Assembly: GCA_030606765.1 (NCBI GenBank)
Contig: JAUWFX010000021.1
Coordinates: 1 to 16,041 of the forward strand
DNA from: Dehalococcoidia bacterium
GTDB taxonomy: Bacteria > Chloroflexota > Dehalococcoidia > GIF9 > AB-539-J10
Length of the DNA: 16,041 nt
Direction of reading: 5' to 3'
Below are positions 1 through 7,261 of this stretch, one piece after another. The translations under genes and the position numbers were made by a program. The stretch's first letter is position 1; each line of letters starts with the position of its first letter. The notes beneath the pieces are model-generated. The model saw only the letters and a list, made by a program, of their open reading frames with translations, was not told the origin of the DNA and searched no databases.

Positions 1-1
1 A

Positions 2-139
2 AAGAAGCGAGACGAGATGGATATCAATAGAACCATCTCGCCACTTAAACCGGCTGAAGATGCCATAATCATCAATACAGAAAACCTTAGTCTGGAGCGA
101 GTTGTAGACAAAATATATACTCTGGCGGTAAATCTATGA
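2..139 (+). CDS. cmk: Cytidylate kinase, C-terminal end only (5' end outside window)
   Basis: The frame open from base 2 encodes 45 residues ending in TGA at 137-139. The peptide contains [19 protein letters not shown] followed by a short helix ending LAVNL. This matches the end of cytidylate kinases, where RD..D..R..(S/A)PL.PA.DA is the nucleotide/lid and C-terminal helix region (E. coli has RDDRDRNRAVAPLVPAADA). The enzyme phosphorylates CMP and dCMP with ATP in the cytoplasm. Its stop overlaps the plsC start as ATGA (136-139), so the two are probably translationally coupled. A cmk-plsC-ispH order is known in several bacterial groups, which supports the call despite the short fragment. No catalytic P-loop is visible because it lies upstream of the window. 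Confidence 0.85.
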   Translation, partial: KKRDEMDINRTISPLKPAEDAIIINTENLSLERVVDKIYTLAVNL

Positions 140-786
140 CCCTCTCTCAAAAGATTTTCTTAGCCACATGTAGACCTTTGCTCAATATTCTTTTCTCCTG
201 GAAAGTTGAAGGAAGAGAAAACGTACCATTAACCGGTCCGCTGATTTTGGTAGCCAATCATGTTCATGTCCTCGACCCAATTTTTCTCGCATTTAGCCTT
301 CCCCGATGGATTACTTTCGTGGCAAAAGAGGAACTCTTTCGTTCTCCCTTTTTGAGATTCTGGCTCCGCTGGGCTGGATCCGTTTCCATACGCCGTGAAG
401 GTAGGGTTAGAGAGAAACAAAAGATACTTAAGAGTGCCAGAGATGCATTGGAAAGGGGACTAATCCTGGGAATGTTCCCGGAGGGCGGCAGAAGTCAGGA
501 TGGCAAACTCAGAAAAGGCAAACCCGGCTCCGCAGTTATAGCCTCAAAAACAAATGTCCCTCTTCTTCCTGTCGGCATCATCGGCACAGACAAGACTAGT
601 GGCATAAGCTGGCTATGGAAACGCCCTCGCATAGTTGTCAACATTGGCAAGCCATTTAAGCTACCTCCAACCTCCAGCAGGATGAGCAAGTCACAAATGC
701 AATCATTGACCACACAACTGATGAGGGAAATCGCTGTTCTTTTGCCACCCGAATATCAAGGCGACTATGAAAAACATGAGGGTTGA
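136..786 (+). CDS. plsC: 1-acyl-sn-glycerol-3-phosphate acyltransferase (PlsC family)
   Basis: The enzyme acylates lysophosphatidic acid to phosphatidic acid at the inner face of the membrane. The 216-residue length is normal for a compact bacterial PlsC. Acyltransferase motif I is seen as NHVHVLD, with catalytic H42 and D47 in the H-x4-D arrangement. Motif III is FPEGGRS at about 114-120, followed by a Lys/Gly-rich stretch. Motif II-like residues (VSIRREG) lie at about 83-89. There is no long transmembrane segment; a hydrophobic N-terminus (residues 7-22) could make it peripheral. The ATG shares bases with the cmk stop, and the 3' end overlaps ispH by 20 bases, so the three genes look like one transcript. 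Exact acyl-donor preference (acyl-CoA or acyl-ACP) cannot be read from the sequence. Confidence 0.92.
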   Translation: MTLSQKIFLATCRPLLNILFSWKVEGRENVPLTGPLILVANHVHVLDPIFLAFSLPRWITFVAKEELFRSPFLRFWLRWAGSVSIRREGRVREKQKILKSARDALERGLILGMFPEGGRSQDGKLRKGKPGSAVIASKTNVPLLPVGIIGTDKTSGISWLWKRPRIVVNIGKPFKLPPTSSRMSKSQMQSLTTQLMREIAVLLPPEYQGDYEKHEG

Positions 787-1618
787 GAAGGCTGAGAAAC
801 TGGGCCTGTGCTTCGGCGTCAGACGGGCCATCAAGTTGTTGAAGGAGACAGCTAACAAATATGGAGAAATAGAAACGCTGGGACCTGTAGCACACAATCG
901 CCTACTGGTGGAAGCATTAGTCAATCTACGAGTAAAGCCCATAAATCATCTCGACCAAGCCCAAGGCAAAATCCTGGCTATCACCACTCATGGTACAAGC
1001 CCAGCGGTATTATCTGAGATCAGAGCCCATCATATTCATATCATTGACACTACCTGTCCCATAGTCCGCAAAGCTCAAAACGCAGCCAAGGAATTAGCCG
1101 ATGCTGGTTTTGACGTTTTCATATTTGGAGACGCAAAGCACTCTGAGGTCAAAGGACTACTAGGTTGGACAGGAGATAAAGGCATAGCTGCCCTCGACAT
1201 GAAGCAAATAAATAGTTCGGGAAAATCACCATCACGCCTGGGCATTATCTCCCAGACAACCCAAACCCAATTTGCCTTTATCGAATTTGTCAGACAGCTT
1301 ATGGATATGGTTGGGCCTAAGATTGAGGAAATGCGCCTCGTTAATACTTTATGTAAAGTAACACAGGGTCAACAAGAAGCTGCCATAAAAGTAGCTCGCA
1401 AGAGCCAACTCATGATAGTGATAGGCGGAAGTAATAGTGCCAATGCCAGACACCTTGTTGAAATATGTTCTCCTTCGGTGGAAACTCATTTGGTAGAAAC
1501 AGCAGACGAGGTCGACACTTCCTGGCTCGTGAGTAAGCACCACATTGGTATTACCGCCGGAGCATCCACCCCAGATGAAGCTGTAGAAGAATTAGTAGAC
1601 AAGCTAAGGTCCTTATAA
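767..1618 (+). CDS. ispH: 4-hydroxy-3-methylbut-2-enyl diphosphate reductase
   Basis: IspH is the last enzyme of the MEP isoprenoid pathway and reduces HMBPP to IPP and DMAPP with a [4Fe-4S] cluster. The three cluster cysteines are present: C15 (LGLCFGVRRAI), C97 (DTTCPIVRKAQ) and C196 (NTLCKVTQ). Diphosphate-binding histidines are H43 (VAHN), H75 (TTHG) and H125 (KHSEVKG), with the proton-relay glutamate at E127. The C-terminal GASTPDEAVEEL motif is also present. At 283 residues it is full length. The usual S-S-N substrate triad is S-A-N here (S224, A225, N226), a mild departure. The start at 767 has AAGG about 7 bases upstream; an in-frame ATG at 776 is an alternative. The gene overlaps plsC and converges on the HIT gene with only 3 bases between stops. 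Confidence 0.95.
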   Translation: MKNMRVEKAEKLGLCFGVRRAIKLLKETANKYGEIETLGPVAHNRLLVEALVNLRVKPINHLDQAQGKILAITTHGTSPAVLSEIRAHHIHIIDTTCPIVRKAQNAAKELADAGFDVFIFGDAKHSEVKGLLGWTGDKGIAALDMKQINSSGKSPSRLGIISQTTQTQFAFIEFVRQLMDMVGPKIEEMRLVNTLCKVTQGQQEAAIKVARKSQLMIVIGGSNSANARHLVEICSPSVETHLVETADEVDTSWLVSKHHIGITAGASTPDEAVEELVDKLRSL

Positions 1619-1621
1619 TCT

Positions 1622-1969
1622 TTAACCAAGCCTGGCATCCAGCTTCCTGCCACCAATAAGGTGAAGATGAAGGTGGGGCACCACCTGCCCCCCTTCAGGG
1701 CCACAATTTATAACCAAGCGATAACCCTTCTTGGCTATCCCTTCTTTCTCAGCCAGATTCTTAGCTATGATTATAAGGCGCCCGGCAAGCTTTTGTTGCC
1801 CCTCAGTAAGTTCAGCCGCAGATGTAATATGAGTTTTAGGTATAATGAGCACGTGTGTAGGTGCTTTAGGTAAGATATCCCTGAATGCCAGAAAATCTTC
1901 ATCTTGATAGACTATGTCGCTAGGCACCTCACCAGCAACAATTCTACAAAAAATACATTCTTCGGCCAT
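1622..1969 (-). CDS. HIT-family (HINT-type) nucleotide hydrolase/transferase
   Basis: This is a 115-residue histidine-triad protein. The signature reads VVPHLHLHLIGG, with H99, H101 and H103 forming the triad and the loop G93/G94-Q95 upstream. The N-terminal CIFCRIVAGEVP, with C5 and C8, is typical of the HINT/PKCI branch, which hydrolyses purine nucleoside phosphoramidates and aminoacyl-adenylates. The physiological substrate is unknown, as for most bacterial HINTs. The ATG has a good AGGAG ribosome site about 8 bases upstream. Only 12 bases separate it from the CoA transferase stop, so the two are probably co-transcribed. Its stop lies 3 bases from the ispH stop on the opposite strand. Confidence 0.93.
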   Translation of the reverse strand: MAEECIFCRIVAGEVPSDIVYQDEDFLAFRDILPKAPTHVLIIPKTHITSAAELTEGQQKLAGRLIIIAKNLAEKEGIAKKGYRLVINCGPEGGQVVPHLHLHLIGGRKLDARLG

Positions 1970-1981
1970 AATCTAACTCCT

Positions 1982-3193
1982 TTAACATACTACTCCTTCC
2001 TGTCGTAAATTCTCAATCTCCTCCCGCTTATAGCCTAGCTCCTGTAATATTTCATCAGTATGTTCCCCAGGAAGTGGAGATAAACTTCTCACCTTGCCTG
2101 GTGTGCCCGAGAGCTTAGGAGCTATGCCAACTTGTTTGATCTTGCCCAACGTAGGGTGTTCCACCTCTATTACCATTTGGCGATGAAGCACCTGTGGGTC
2201 ACTAAAAACCTCGTCCGGTGTATAAACTTTGCCAGCAGGGACATCATTATGAATCAACAATTCAAACCATTCATCTCTTGTCTTAGTTAGGAAAATTTGC
2301 TTCAAAGAAGCGCGGATTTCATCCCATTTGTCATCTTCTGGCTTATGAAAGGTGTGTTCCAGCGCGAAGTGATAGGGGATATATTCTTCCTTTCCTAAAA
2401 ATCGGCATAGGTTTTCCCAAAAATGTGGCTCGAGGCAGCCAATGGTAATATATTTACCGTCCTTGGTTTCGTACACTCCGTAATAGGGATAGGCACCATG
2501 AAGCCATGATTCACCCCTCTTCAACATTGACCCGTCAAAAAAGTAACCACAAGTGAACCAGGTCATGAGTGATACTGCTCCATCCATGTAAGCCACATCC
2601 ACATATTGCCCTTTGCCCGTCCTGTTTCTAGCCACCAAAGCTATTGAAATACCCAAAGCTCCATATAACGCAGCCCCCGCAAAGTCAGCGACCAGATTTA
2701 AGGGGATAACTGGAGATCCTTCACTGGACCCAATTAAGCCTAGGATACCAGCCATAGCTATATAGTTGATATCATGCCCGGGAAAAGCATGGTAAGGCCC
2801 ATCCTGACCATAGCCACTAAGCGAGCAGTAAATGATCTTAGGATTTAACTTACTTATGGTTTCGTAATCTATCCTCAAGCGCTTAGCTACTCCGGGTCTA
2901 AAACCCTCAACAATAACATCTGCGTGCCGGGAAAGGCGATAAAATATCTCTCGTCCTGCCTCCGATTTTAGGTTAACCACGACACTTTTCTTATTGCGAT
3001 TAGGGGTATAATAAGCTGCTTGCTTTCGGTTTTCTTCCCCTTGAAGCGACCCCGATGAACCCATAAATTCGGTTACTCCTGGCGCTTCAATTTTAAGTAC
3101 TTCAGCCCCCAAATCTCCCAGGAGCATGGTGCAAAATGTACCTGGAATCAACCTTGATAAATCCAAAACCTTCACACCTTCCAAAGCTAACAT
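1982..3193 (-). CDS. Family III CoA transferase (CaiB/BaiF), alpha-methylacyl-CoA racemase-like
   Basis: The 403-residue protein has the family III fold landmarks: an N-terminal LEGVKVLDLSRLIPG, then NRNKKSVVVNLK at about 65-76, then YGQDGPYHAFPGHDINY at about 128-144. Within the family, formyl-CoA-type transferases use one catalytic Asp, while alpha-methylacyl-CoA racemases use His, Asp and Glu. Here H140 (GHDINY), D170 (NLVADFAG) and E255 (GCLEPHFW) are spaced 30 and 115 residues from the His, the same spacing as the M. tuberculosis racemase residues H126, D156 and E241 as I recall them. This favours a racemase or racemase-like role in branched acyl-CoA metabolism over CoA transfer, but the substrate is not determinable. 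It is the first gene of a minus-strand unit with the HIT gene, and it diverges from nusA. Confidence 0.87.
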   Translation of the reverse strand: MLALEGVKVLDLSRLIPGTFCTMLLGDLGAEVLKIEAPGVTEFMGSSGSLQGEENRKQAAYYTPNRNKKSVVVNLKSEAGREIFYRLSRHADVIVEGFRPGVAKRLRIDYETISKLNPKIIYCSLSGYGQDGPYHAFPGHDINYIAMAGILGLIGSSEGSPVIPLNLVADFAGAALYGALGISIALVARNRTGKGQYVDVAYMDGAVSLMTWFTCGYFFDGSMLKRGESWLHGAYPYYGVYETKDGKYITIGCLEPHFWENLCRFLGKEEYIPYHFALEHTFHKPEDDKWDEIRASLKQIFLTKTRDEWFELLIHNDVPAGKVYTPDEVFSDPQVLHRQMVIEVEHPTLGKIKQVGIAPKLSGTPGKVRSLSPLPGEHTDEILQELGYKREEIENLRQEGVVC

Positions 3194-3220
3194 ATTCCCT
3201 CACCAATTGATTAATTGCCC

Positions 3221-3226
3221 ATTATA
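3221..3226 (-). promoter_or_regulatory. Candidate -10 element for the CoA transferase-HIT unit
   Basis: Read on the minus strand, the intergenic region contains a perfect TATAAT about 28 bases before the CoA transferase ATG at 3193. No convincing -35 hexamer lies 16-18 bases further upstream, so this is a partial match only. GAGGG just before the ATG could serve as the ribosome site. The position implies a leader of roughly 20 bases. Confidence 0.4.
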
Positions 3227-3244
3227 AGCTATTTAGGCAATCTT

Positions 3245-3273
3245 TTGCATTTTTAACTTAAATATGCTAAATT
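3245..3273 (+). promoter_or_regulatory. Candidate nusA operon promoter
   Basis: TTGCAT (3245-3250) and TAAATT (3268-3273) are separated by 17 bases. The -10 is preceded by TGC, giving an extended -10 (TGn) arrangement. Transcription would begin near 3280, leaving a leader of about 70 bases before nusA. The surrounding DNA is very AT-rich, so chance matches are common and the call is tentative. Confidence 0.45.
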
Positions 3274-3293
3274 AGAATAAATAGATTTAAACT

Positions 3294-3318
3294 AAAGGTG
3301 GGGTTTACCCACTTTTTT
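3294..3318 (+). terminator. Terminator-like hairpin plus T tract in the nusA leader
   Basis: GTGGG (3298-3302) pairs with CCCAC (3308-3312) across a five-base loop. A G-T wobble and three A-T pairs (3294-3297 with 3313-3316) extend the stem to nine pairs. The 3' arm runs into six consecutive T (3313-3318) followed by ATT. This is the layout of an intrinsic terminator on the plus strand. No plus-strand gene ends nearby (ispH stops at 1618), so it sits in the presumed 5' leader of nusA, about 36 bases before the start codon. It could attenuate nusA or simply insulate the operon. Confidence 0.55.
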
Positions 3319-3353
3319 ATTAAATAGTAAGAAATTAAAGTAGGAATGGGAAG

Positions 3354-4709
3354 ATGAAAACAGAGCTCAGGACTGCGATTACTCAGCTTTCGGCTGAGAG
3401 AAACTTGTCTAAAGAAGTGGTCTTGGCTGCCTTGGAATCAGCGCTGGCCTCAGCATATAAAAAAAGCGTATCTGCTCTGGAACAAGATATTCTAGTAAAA
3501 GTTGACCCTGACATCGGCGAAATCAATTTCTATATTCAAAAAGTTATAGTTGAGTCAGTTGCCAATCCAAATCATGAAATCTCCATCAAAGAAGCTCGAA
3601 AATTACGGGCTACAGCACAACTTGGTGATGTAATAAATATACAATGCACGCCCAAGAATATTGGTCGTATCGCTGTTCAAGCAGCAAAACAAGTCGTTCT
3701 ACAGCGATTGCGGGAAGCAGAACACCGCATTGCTTATGAAGAATTCACCGATAGGGAAGGAAATGTTGTTACTGGAATAATTCAATTCATCGAACCTAAA
3801 CGAATTTATGTCAGACTGAATAGAATAGAGGCGGTACTTCTTTCGAGTGAACAGGTTCCTAATGAACATTATTATAGAGGGCAGCGACTTAAATTTTATA
3901 TTCTTGCGATGGTCCAGAGGGATAAAGAGCCTCAAATAATAATTTCTCGCTCTCATCCCAACCTAATACGTGGCCTCTTTGAGCTAGAAATCCCTGAGGT
4001 TCACAACGGGGTTGTGGAGTTAAAAGCAATAGCTCGCGAGGCTGGACATCGAACCAAAGTGGCAATGTCAACTACTCAAGAGAACGTTGACCCGGTAGGG
4101 TGCTGTCTTGGCCCTCGGGGCATAAGGCTCCAAAGCATCATTAATGAACTACATGGCGAAAAAATAGATGTAATCCAGTGGCATGCCGACCCTGGGGTGT
4201 TTATCTCTAACGCCCTTAGCCCAGCTCAAGTAGCAAGCATTAAAATCAATGAGGAAAGAAACATATCTACTGTGGTTGTCCCTGATAAGCAACTCTCTCT
4301 AGCTATAGGCAAAGAAGGACAGAATGCCAGGCTAGCAGCGAAACTCACAGGCTGGCGGATCGATATCAAGAGCGTCTCTGCTATTGAGTCGGAAAGGGTT
4401 GTTATACAAGAGCCAGAAACAGCAGCAGAATTCATTCCTCCTGAAGTTACGGAAAGGGAGACACTTGAAGCAGAGCCAGCTGAGGAGATTGGAATGGAAG
4501 AGTCTGTTGAATTTCCAAGCATTCCAGAAGCTCCGCCTGAGAAGACTGAAGAAAAACAGATTCGCTTTGCTGAAGATATCTTAAAGAAGGCATTGAAAGT
4601 AGAAACACCAGATAAGCTAAAAAGCGGCATTAAAGATAAAAGAAAGGGAAAGGTGATAAAGTATAAAAGGCAAGATGACCATTTTATAGATGATGCGATC
4701 GAAGAATAA
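3354..4709 (+). CDS. nusA: Transcription termination/antitermination factor NusA
   Basis: NusA binds RNA polymerase and nascent RNA and modulates pausing, termination and antitermination. The 451-residue protein shows the expected order. The RNAP-binding N-terminal domain covers about 1-125, including [14 protein letters not shown] at 102-115. An S1 domain spans about 132-200 ([13 protein letters not shown]... to IIISRSHP). KH1 carries GPRG at 253-256 in [16 protein letters not shown]2 carries [17 protein letters not shown] at 318-334. From about residue 345 the protein continues as a low-complexity acidic, Pro/Glu-rich tail that ends with a Lys-rich patch and DDAIEE; the E. coli-type AR1/AR2 repeats are absent. 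A weak AGGAA lies upstream of the ATG. The last 20 bases overlap ylxR. The rimP gene, usually just upstream, is not here. Confidence 0.95.
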   Translation: MKTELRTAITQLSAERNLSKEVVLAALESALASAYKKSVSALEQDILVKVDPDIGEINFYIQKVIVESVANPNHEISIKEARKLRATAQLGDVINIQCTPKNIGRIAVQAAKQVVLQRLREAEHRIAYEEFTDREGNVVTGIIQFIEPKRIYVRLNRIEAVLLSSEQVPNEHYYRGQRLKFYILAMVQRDKEPQIIISRSHPNLIRGLFELEIPEVHNGVVELKAIAREAGHRTKVAMSTTQENVDPVGCCLGPRGIRLQSIINELHGEKIDVIQWHADPGVFISNALSPAQVASIKINEERNISTVVVPDKQLSLAIGKEGQNARLAAKLTGWRIDIKSVSAIESERVVIQEPETAAEFIPPEVTERETLEAEPAEEIGMEESVEFPSIPEAPPEKTEEKQIRFAEDILKKALKVETPDKLKSGIKDKRKGKVIKYKRQDDHFIDDAIEE

Positions 4710-4977
4710 GTATTTACCTCAGCGTACTTGCATAGCTTGTCGAGAGATTAAGGAAAAGCAGGCCTTGATTCGCTTAGTGAGTACTGAGAACGGCGTTGCT
4801 GAGATAGATGTATTTGGAAGGAAGCCAGGCAGAGGTGCTTACTTATGCCCCAAAAAAACCTGTTGGGAGTTAGCTCTGAGGAAAAATCGACTGGATTATG
4901 CTCTACGAACAAAGCTTCATGATGACAATCGACAAACCTTACTTGAGTACAGTCATAACTCGTTGGAGGAAAGCTAA
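4690..4977 (+). CDS. ylxR: YlxR/RnpM family RNA-binding protein (DUF448)
   Basis: This small (95-residue) basic protein carries the family signature. [17 protein letters not shown], with C14 and C17, is followed by [11 protein letters not shown] (43-53) and a fourth cysteine at C58, then the AL-rich helix. The family is an RNA-binding protein encoded between nusA and infB in many bacteria. In Bacillus it has been described as a modulator of RNase P (RnpM). The start overlaps the nusA 3' end, and two ATGs lie in tandem (4690, 4693) without a clear ribosome site, which suggests translational coupling. The gene ends 2 bases before the infB start. The L7Ae-like ylxQ found between ylxR and infB in Bacillus is absent. 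Confidence 0.93.
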   Translation: MMRSKNKYLPQRTCIACREIKEKQALIRLVSTENGVAEIDVFGRKPGRGAYLCPKKTCWELALRKNRLDYALRTKLHDDNRQTLLEYSHNSLEES

Positions 4978-4982
4978 ATTTG
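4965..4982 (+). promoter_or_regulatory. Strong ribosome site and TTG start of infB
   Basis: GGAGG at 4965-4969 lies inside the ylxR 3' end, 10 bases before the TTG at 4980-4982. The ylxR stop (4975-4977) falls between them, so ribosomes ending ylxR are placed directly at the infB start. The strong site compensates for the weak TTG codon, and the protein from this codon begins just ahead of the IF2 N-terminal domain. Confidence 0.75.
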
Positions 4983-6731
4983 GATGATAGCAAACCGAGA
5001 GTGAAGAAAGACCTACCACAAGTTGAGCTTCCACCTTCTATAACTGTGCGGCAGCTGGCCGACGTATTAAAAGTAGAGCCTACAAAAATAATTAAACAAC
5101 TCATGCGCAACGGCATCATGGCTAATATTAATCAGAGCATCGACTTTAATACTGCAAGCATAACAGCTGCAGAGTTTGGCTATGTTGCTAAGGCAGCAAA
5201 AGAGCATAGAGCTCTGCCTTCCCGAAAGGGAAGAGGAAAGGGGAAACTATCAGTTCGCCCTCCAGTGGTTACTGTCATGGGGCATGTTGACCACGGAAAA
5301 ACCACCCTTCTTGATGTCATCAGAAAGACTAATGTAACTGCTCACGAGGTAGGAGCAATTACCCAACATATTGGTGCCTACCAGGCTTTAGTGGATGGAC
5401 GCAAAATCACATTTTTGGATACACCGGGACATGAGGCCTTCACCGCCATGAGAGCCCGCGGGGCACAAGCAACTGATATTGTAATTCTGGTGGTTGCCAT
5501 TGATGACGGTGTTATGCCTCAGACTGTGGAAGCTATAGACCACGCCAAAGCTGCCAAGGTGCCCATAGTAGTTGCCATCAATAAGATTGATAAATCTGAT
5601 GCTAATCCCGAACGTGTAAAACAACAGCTTGCCGATTTAGGTCTGGTTGTTGAGGAGTGGGGTGGCGATACTGTTTGTGTACCCATATCAGCCAAGCAAA
5701 GCCAAGGAGTATCGGATTTATTGGAAAACATATTCTTAGTTGCTGACATATTAGACCTAAAAGCTGATCCCGATAGCGCAGCAGAAGGAGTAATCATTGA
5801 AGCTAAGTTGGACAAAACTAAAGGTCCTTTAGCTACCCTTCTCGTCCAGAAGGGCACCCTTAGCCTAGGCAATGTTGTAGTAGCTGGCGGTGCTTGGGGG
5901 AAAATAAAAGCCATGTTTGATGATAAAGGAAAGCGAGTTCACAAAGCTGAACCGTCCACTCCAGTGGAGATCCTCGGCTTAAATGCGGTGGCGAAATCAG
6001 GAGACCTCTTTATTGTGCTTCCCGATGAGCATGAAGCACGAAGCATTGTAGAAAAACAAAAATATCCTAGGCCACGTCCTACTTTAAGTTTAAGTACTCT
6101 TTCCAGCCAAATAAGTGACGGGCAAATAAAAGAACTCAACATAGTTTTGAAGACAGATGTCGGGGGCAGCATTGAACCCGTAAAAACCTCCGTAGAAAGG
6201 CTAAGCACAGAGAAGGCGAAAGCTAGAGTAATCCATGCTGCTAGCGGGAGTATCACCGAAAGTGATGTGCTTCTAGCCTCAGCCTCAAAAGGCATTATCA
6301 TCGGTTTTAACACTCCTAGTTCACCTGGAGCAACACAGCTAGCTAAAATAGAAGGGGTGAGCATCCAACAATATGATGTAATCTATAAGTTAATAGAAGA
6401 TATGGACAGGACATTAAAGGGGATGCTTGAACCAACTTATACTGAAGTGCTCAGCGGGCGCGCTGAAGTAAGGGCTGTCTTCCCCAGCAGCAAGTCGAGG
6501 AAAATAGCTGGAGCTTATGTTATGGAAGGAAAGATACGGAGAGATGCCCAAGTTAAAATATTGCGCCAAAATAAAGTTATTTGTGACTCTCGGATCTCCA
6601 GTCTAAAGCGTTTTAAAGATGATGTCGCCGAAGTCTCCGCTGGCCTCGAATGTGGCTTTGGTATAGAAGGGATTGTCGATTTTCAGATTGGCGATATCAT
6701 TGAATCTTACCGACAGGAAAGAATAGGCTAA
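4980..6731 (+). CDS. infB: Translation initiation factor IF-2 (short form)
   Basis: IF-2 is the GTPase that brings initiator tRNA to the 30S subunit and promotes subunit joining. The protein has an IF2 N-terminal domain at about 20-70 ([14 protein letters not shown]), a short basic linker (SRKGRGKGK, 81-89), then the G domain. G1 is GHVDHGKT at 101-108, the ITQHIGAY switch is at 127-134, G3 is DTPGH at 147-151, G4 is NKID at 201-204 and G5 is SAK at 237-239. Domains II, III and IV (tRNA-binding C2) follow, ending [19 protein letters not shown]. At 583 residues it is much shorter than E. coli IF-2 (890) because the long N-terminal extension is almost absent, as in several compact lineages. The start is TTG with a strong GGAGG. 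It sits between ylxR and rbfA in one operon. Confidence 0.96.
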   Translation: MDDSKPRVKKDLPQVELPPSITVRQLADVLKVEPTKIIKQLMRNGIMANINQSIDFNTASITAAEFGYVAKAAKEHRALPSRKGRGKGKLSVRPPVVTVMGHVDHGKTTLLDVIRKTNVTAHEVGAITQHIGAYQALVDGRKITFLDTPGHEAFTAMRARGAQATDIVILVVAIDDGVMPQTVEAIDHAKAAKVPIVVAINKIDKSDANPERVKQQLADLGLVVEEWGGDTVCVPISAKQSQGVSDLLENIFLVADILDLKADPDSAAEGVIIEAKLDKTKGPLATLLVQKGTLSLGNVVVAGGAWGKIKAMFDDKGKRVHKAEPSTPVEILGLNAVAKSGDLFIVLPDEHEARSIVEKQKYPRPRPTLSLSTLSSQISDGQIKELNIVLKTDVGGSIEPVKTSVERLSTEKAKARVIHAASGSITESDVLLASASKGIIIGFNTPSSPGATQLAKIEGVSIQQYDVIYKLIEDMDRTLKGMLEPTYTEVLSGRAEVRAVFPSSKSRKIAGAYVMEGKIRRDAQVKILRQNKVICDSRISSLKRFKDDVAEVSAGLECGFGIEGIVDFQIGDIIESYRQERIG

Positions 6732-6756
6732 TTATACTCCCAGATAGGAGACTTAA

Positions 6757-7104
6757 ATGAACAGGCGAAGTGAACGAACAAGTAAACTTATTCAGCGAGA
6801 AATCAGTGAACTGCTTGAGCGTCAGGTCAATGACCCCAGACTGAGCAGGCTTATCTCAGTAACAGAAGTCACCCTTTCACCTGATCTTAAGCATGCCAAG
6901 ATATTTGTTAGCACCTTAGGCAGCAAAACAGACAAGGAGGATATGCTGGCGAGCTTTAACAACGCTTCAGGATTCTTGCGCAAGGAACTTGCATTACACT
7001 TAAAATTGAAATATACACCGCAACTCAGCTTTCATTATGATGATTCCATTGAGCGAGGAGCAAGGTTACTCAAATTGATCGGGGAACTAACCACCACTGA
7101 ATAG
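6757..7104 (+). CDS. rbfA: Ribosome-binding factor A
   Basis: RbfA is a small KH-like 30S assembly factor needed for 16S rRNA 5'-end maturation. The 115-residue sequence has the family's N-terminal RSERTSKLIQREISELL helix, the DPRLSRLISVTEVTLSPDLKHAKIFVS core and the terminal PQLSFHYDDSIERGARLLKLI signature. TAGGAG lies a few bases before the ATG. It follows infB by 25 bases and ends the operon as seen here. The truB and ribF genes that often follow in other bacteria are not present, and a separate promoter for ino1 begins within about 40 bases. Confidence 0.95.
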   Translation: MNRRSERTSKLIQREISELLERQVNDPRLSRLISVTEVTLSPDLKHAKIFVSTLGSKTDKEDMLASFNNASGFLRKELALHLKLKYTPQLSFHYDDSIERGARLLKLIGELTTTE

Positions 7105-7140
7105 CGCTATCCGGTTTTCGCTTAGATCGCTTTGAAGGTA

Positions 7141-7170
7141 TTGACATTAGTATCTATAAATATGTATAAA
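7141..7170 (+). promoter_or_regulatory. Near-consensus promoter upstream of ino1
   Basis: A perfect -35 hexamer TTGACA (7141-7146) is followed after 18 bases by TATAAA (7165-7170). Transcription would start near 7177 and give a leader of about 85 bases before the preferred ino1 start. In that leader GGGGAT (about 7183) can pair with ATCCCC (about 7233) across a long loop, but no known riboswitch class is recognisable. It is the best sigma-70-type promoter in the window and separates the inositol cluster from the rbfA operon. Confidence 0.65.
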
Positions 7171-7261
7171 TTGGTATATAAAGGGGATCTGCCCTGTGCG
7201 CGGAACCAATGTATTTAGAATGAGTAAGGCCTAATCCCCAATTTATGAAATGGAGGCGAGA

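Noticed and set aside
4226..4630. 134-codon open frame antisense to the nusA 3' region
   Set aside because: It lies entirely opposite a well-conserved gene, its translation is Ser/Ala-rich low complexity mirroring the acidic tail of NusA, and it has no ribosome site or recognisable family motif.
5939..6364. 141-codon open frame antisense to infB
   Set aside because: It is fully opposite conserved IF-2 domains with no motif or start signal; it fits a shadow frame.
7101..7130. Possible terminator after rbfA (ATAGCGCTAT palindrome and an AGCG/CGCT pairing)
   Set aside because: The stems are only four to five pairs and no T tract follows.
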